This document shows, piece by piece, positions 62,256 through 64,000 of a stretch of 64,000 bases of DNA. Both the position numbers and the translations under genes were made by a program. The notes under the pieces are model-generated. The model did not search any database and was not told the DNA's origin. It saw only the letters and a program-made list of their open reading frames with translations. This DNA comes from Flavobacterium sediminis (GTDB lineage: Bacteria > Bacteroidota > Bacteroidia > Flavobacteriales > Flavobacteriaceae): positions 1,736,001 to 1,800,000 of the forward strand of contig NZ_CP029463.1 of NCBI RefSeq assembly GCF_003148385.1, read 5' to 3'. Position 1 is the first letter of the stretch, and every line of letters starts with the position of its first letter.

Positions 62256-63765
62256 TAAGTTTTTTAAATTTGAATTTTTACTGTTTTTAGCGGTATTTAC
62301 TATTGCTACCTGTGGCTTAGTTTACGAATTGGTCGCAGGAACTTTAGCAAGCTATTTATTAGGAGATTCCGTTAAGCAGTTTTCTTTTATCATTGGAGTT
62401 TATCTCTTTTCAATGGGAGTAGGCTCTTATTTTTCAAAATTTATTCGCAATAAACTACTCAATACATTTATTGAGATAGAGATTTTAGTGGGAGTAATAG
62501 GAGGTTTAAGTTCAACGGTTTTGTTTGTACTTTTTGAAAGTGTCTATTATTTTCAATTCATCTTATATTTATTTGTTTTTACAACCGGATGTTTAGTCGG
62601 ACTTGAGATTCCTTTATTGATGAATATCTTAAAAGACAGGGTGAAGTTCCGAAACTTGGTGTCCAATGTTTTCACGTTCGATTATATTGGGGCTTTATTA
62701 GCTTCGATACTTTTTCCTTTGGTTTTAGTTCCCCAGTTAGGATTGGTAAGAACGTCTCTTTTCTTCGGGATGATAAATATTAGTATAGCAATAGGATTAA
62801 GTTTTATCTTGACAAGTGAGTTAAAGAAACCTCTTTTTCTTAAAATAAAAGCCATTGCCTCTTTTGTGATACTTCTCGTTGCATTCATCTTTTCAGAGAA
62901 TATATTATCGTATTCAGAGTCTAAATTATATGGTGAAAATATTGTGTATACGCATTCAACACCTTACCAAAGAATTGTTTTGACCCATGTGAAAAACGAT
63001 TACAAATTGTATTTGAATAATAATCTGCAATTCAGTTCGGCAGATGAATACCGCTATCATGAAACTTTAGTGCATCCGGCGATGTCCATTGCCAAAAAGG
63101 CGGAGAACATTCTTGTGTTAGGAGGAGGAGATGGTTTGGCTGTAAGAGAGATCTTGAAATATCCGGAAGTTAAAAAAGTAACATTGGTAGACTTAGACGA
63201 GGGAATGACTAAACTTTTCATGACAAATAAAGTGCTTTTAGACTTTAATAAAAGTTCTCTGCAAAATGAAAAAGTTACTGTAGTAAATAGTGATGCTTAT
63301 TTGTGGTTAAAGCAATGCAATCAAAAATTCGATGTTGTAATCATTGATTTTCCCGATCCGTCTAATTATAGTTTAGGAAAATTATATACACTAAATTTCT
63401 ACAGAACATTGAATCAATGTGTAACGACCGAGGGAGTAGTGATTATCCAAACCACATCGCCTTATTTTGCACCTAAATCTTTTTGGTGTATCAATGAGAC
63501 TGTGAAGCAGGCAATTCCGAATGCAGATGCGCTTCATGTTTATGTGCCTTCGTTTGGAGAATGGGGATTTACAATTGCAGCTAAAAATCCTCAAACAAGC
63601 TTTAGCGAAGTGAATAGAAAAGTAAAAGGCTTAAGATTTTATGACTATGACTTTGAAAAGCTGAATGATTTTTCGAAAGACATGAAAATCTCTCAAGTTG
63701 AAATTAATAAGTTGAACAACCAAATACTAGTTCGCTATTTTGATGAAGAGTGGAGTAAATTATAA
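62248..63765 (+). CDS. Membrane-anchored spermidine synthase-like protein
   Basis: 505 residues from ATG 62248 (MGNKFFKFEFLLFLAVF); the earlier in-frame GTG lies within the DUF350 gene. The N-terminal ~205 residues contain about six TMs (YEYLVAG-like start: VYELVAGTLASYLLGDS). The C-terminal ~280 residues are an aminopropyltransferase: YHETLVHPAM, ENILVLGGGDGLAVREILKY, VTLVDLDEGM, VIIDFPDPSNYSLG. Such enzymes transfer aminopropyl groups from decarboxylated SAM. The upstream speH supplies the donor. Placing the enzyme on the membrane suggests local use of the product, perhaps on lipid or on an exported amine. The FAD gene overlaps its end by 23 bases. Confidence 0.9.
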   Translation: MGNKFFKFEFLLFLAVFTIATCGLVYELVAGTLASYLLGDSVKQFSFIIGVYLFSMGVGSYFSKFIRNKLLNTFIEIEILVGVIGGLSSTVLFVLFESVYYFQFILYLFVFTTGCLVGLEIPLLMNILKDRVKFRNLVSNVFTFDYIGALLASILFPLVLVPQLGLVRTSLFFGMINISIAIGLSFILTSELKKPLFLKIKAIASFVILLVAFIFSENILSYSESKLYGENIVYTHSTPYQRIVLTHVKNDYKLYLNNNLQFSSADEYRYHETLVHPAMSIAKKAENILVLGGGDGLAVREILKYPEVKKVTLVDLDEGMTKLFMTNKVLLDFNKSSLQNEKVTVVNSDAYLWLKQCNQKFDVVIIDFPDPSNYSLGKLYTLNFYRTLNQCVTTEGVVIIQTTSPYFAPKSFWCINETVKQAIPNADALHVYVPSFGEWGFTIAAKNPQTSFSEVNRKVKGLRFYDYDFEKLNDFSKDMKISQVEINKLNNQILVRYFDEEWSKL

Positions 63766-64000
63766 AATAACACGACGTACATTTTTTAAAACAGTAGCTT
63801 TTTTGGGTGTTTTGTCTGCGGCGGTTACATCTTGTAAGGAAAAGATTGTTTCGTTTTATTTTAAAAAAACGATGACCAATTATAATTTGGGACATCGTTT
63901 GTGGTTAAAAGATTTTCCGGAAGTCACAGAAGTTTCTCATATCAAATATGTTATTATCGGAGGTGGGATTTCAGGTTTGAGTGCTGCCCGACAATTTGTA
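63743..64000 (+). CDS. FAD-dependent oxidoreductase with Tat-type lipoprotein signal, 3' end outside the window
   Basis: The gene starts at ATG 63743, 23 bases inside the end of the spermidine synthase-like gene, and is cut by the window end after 86 codons. The N-terminus has a twin-arginine pattern (TRRTFFKTVAFLGVLSAAV) followed by TSC, a lipobox-like Cys. After about 40 residues a dinucleotide-binding loop appears (YVIIGGGISGLSAARQFV), typical of flavin amine oxidases and related FAD enzymes. It is likely exported folded with its cofactor and then lipid-anchored. In this operon, oxidation of a polyamine is a natural guess, but the part needed for naming is outside the window. Confidence 0.85.
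   Translation, partial: MKSGVNYKITRRTFFKTVAFLGVLSAAVTSCKEKIVSFYFKKTMTNYNLGHRLWLKDFPEVTEVSHIKYVIIGGGISGLSAARQFV

Noticed and set aside
1..64000. tRNA, rRNA, riboswitch, CRISPR array or replication origin
   Set aside because: I looked through the spacers for cloverleaf patterns ending in CCA, repeat-spacer arrays, and DnaA-box clusters and saw none. A covariance-model scan would be decisive.

Overview
The window is a stretch of an AT-rich chromosome from a member of the Bacteroidota, almost certainly the family Flavobacteriaceae and close to Flavobacterium. The support is: three proteins ending in type A sorting domains of the type IX secretion system (T9SS); -7 promoter boxes of the form TAnnTTTG in front of leuS, the DUF423 gene, pckA, tyrS, mrp and others; A-rich leaders in place of Shine-Dalgarno sequences; a CarboxypepD_reg-like TonB-dependent receptor; and typical flavobacterial operons such as ftsX-DUF3098-uppP-truB and DUF4271-hemD. 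I saw no rRNA, tRNA, CRISPR array or replication origin.

Layout. 1-5.4 kb is an RHS/YD-repeat polymorphic-toxin locus: a 5'-cut YD protein, a 1191-residue RHS protein with a GIY-YIG-like nuclease end, and two small AT-rich genes that are immunity candidates. 5.3-5.9 kb is a scar with IS1-like ends, a truncated insA and a decapitated gene. 5.9-12.3 kb on the minus strand has a PAP2 phosphatase, small envelope proteins and the yiiX-truB-uppP-DUF3098-ftsX operon. 12.5-28.9 kb is mainly housekeeping: leuS, a YugP-type protease, an Lrp regulator, a saccharopine dehydrogenase-like gene, DUF423, pckA, hemD/DUF4271, a GT2 glycosyltransferase, pyrC, a DUF4296 lipoprotein, an epimerase and tyrS. 28.9-38.7 kb on the minus strand is a cell-surface region: a LuxE-like gene, an M64 peptidase, a YadA-head-like protein, T9SS cargo, a beta-helix lipoprotein and a TonB-dependent receptor. 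It ends next to a PhoBR-like two-component system (38.8-40.6 kb). 40.5-43.4 kb carries a glycosyltransferase, trmB, a LysE-type exporter and an alkyltransferase-like protein. 43.5-54.3 kb holds an NtrC-type two-component system divergent from a tripartite ABC exporter operon (HlyD, S41 peptidase, ABC ATPase, DUF2807, FtsX permease, TolC). 54.5-57.0 kb has two YceI-like genes around an outer-membrane barrel. 57.2-60.2 kb is an iron-sulfur/redox set (mrp, nfu, ferredoxin-NADP reductase, 2Fe-2S ferredoxin). 60.2-64 kb is a polyamine-linked membrane module (AdoMet decarboxylase, DUF4178, a small membrane protein, DUF350, membrane-anchored spermidine synthase, Tat-type FAD oxidoreductase cut by the window end).

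The strongest structural signal is that seven genes carry nine frameshifts. Every one is repaired by adding a single G or C to a G/C run, and all seven gene lengths (modulo 3) fit one missing base per site. Systematic undercalling of G/C homopolymers is the simplest reading. It also means that the apparent DUF4271-HemD fusion protein is an artefact. The two loci with most biological promise are the RHS toxin cassette and the polyamine membrane module.
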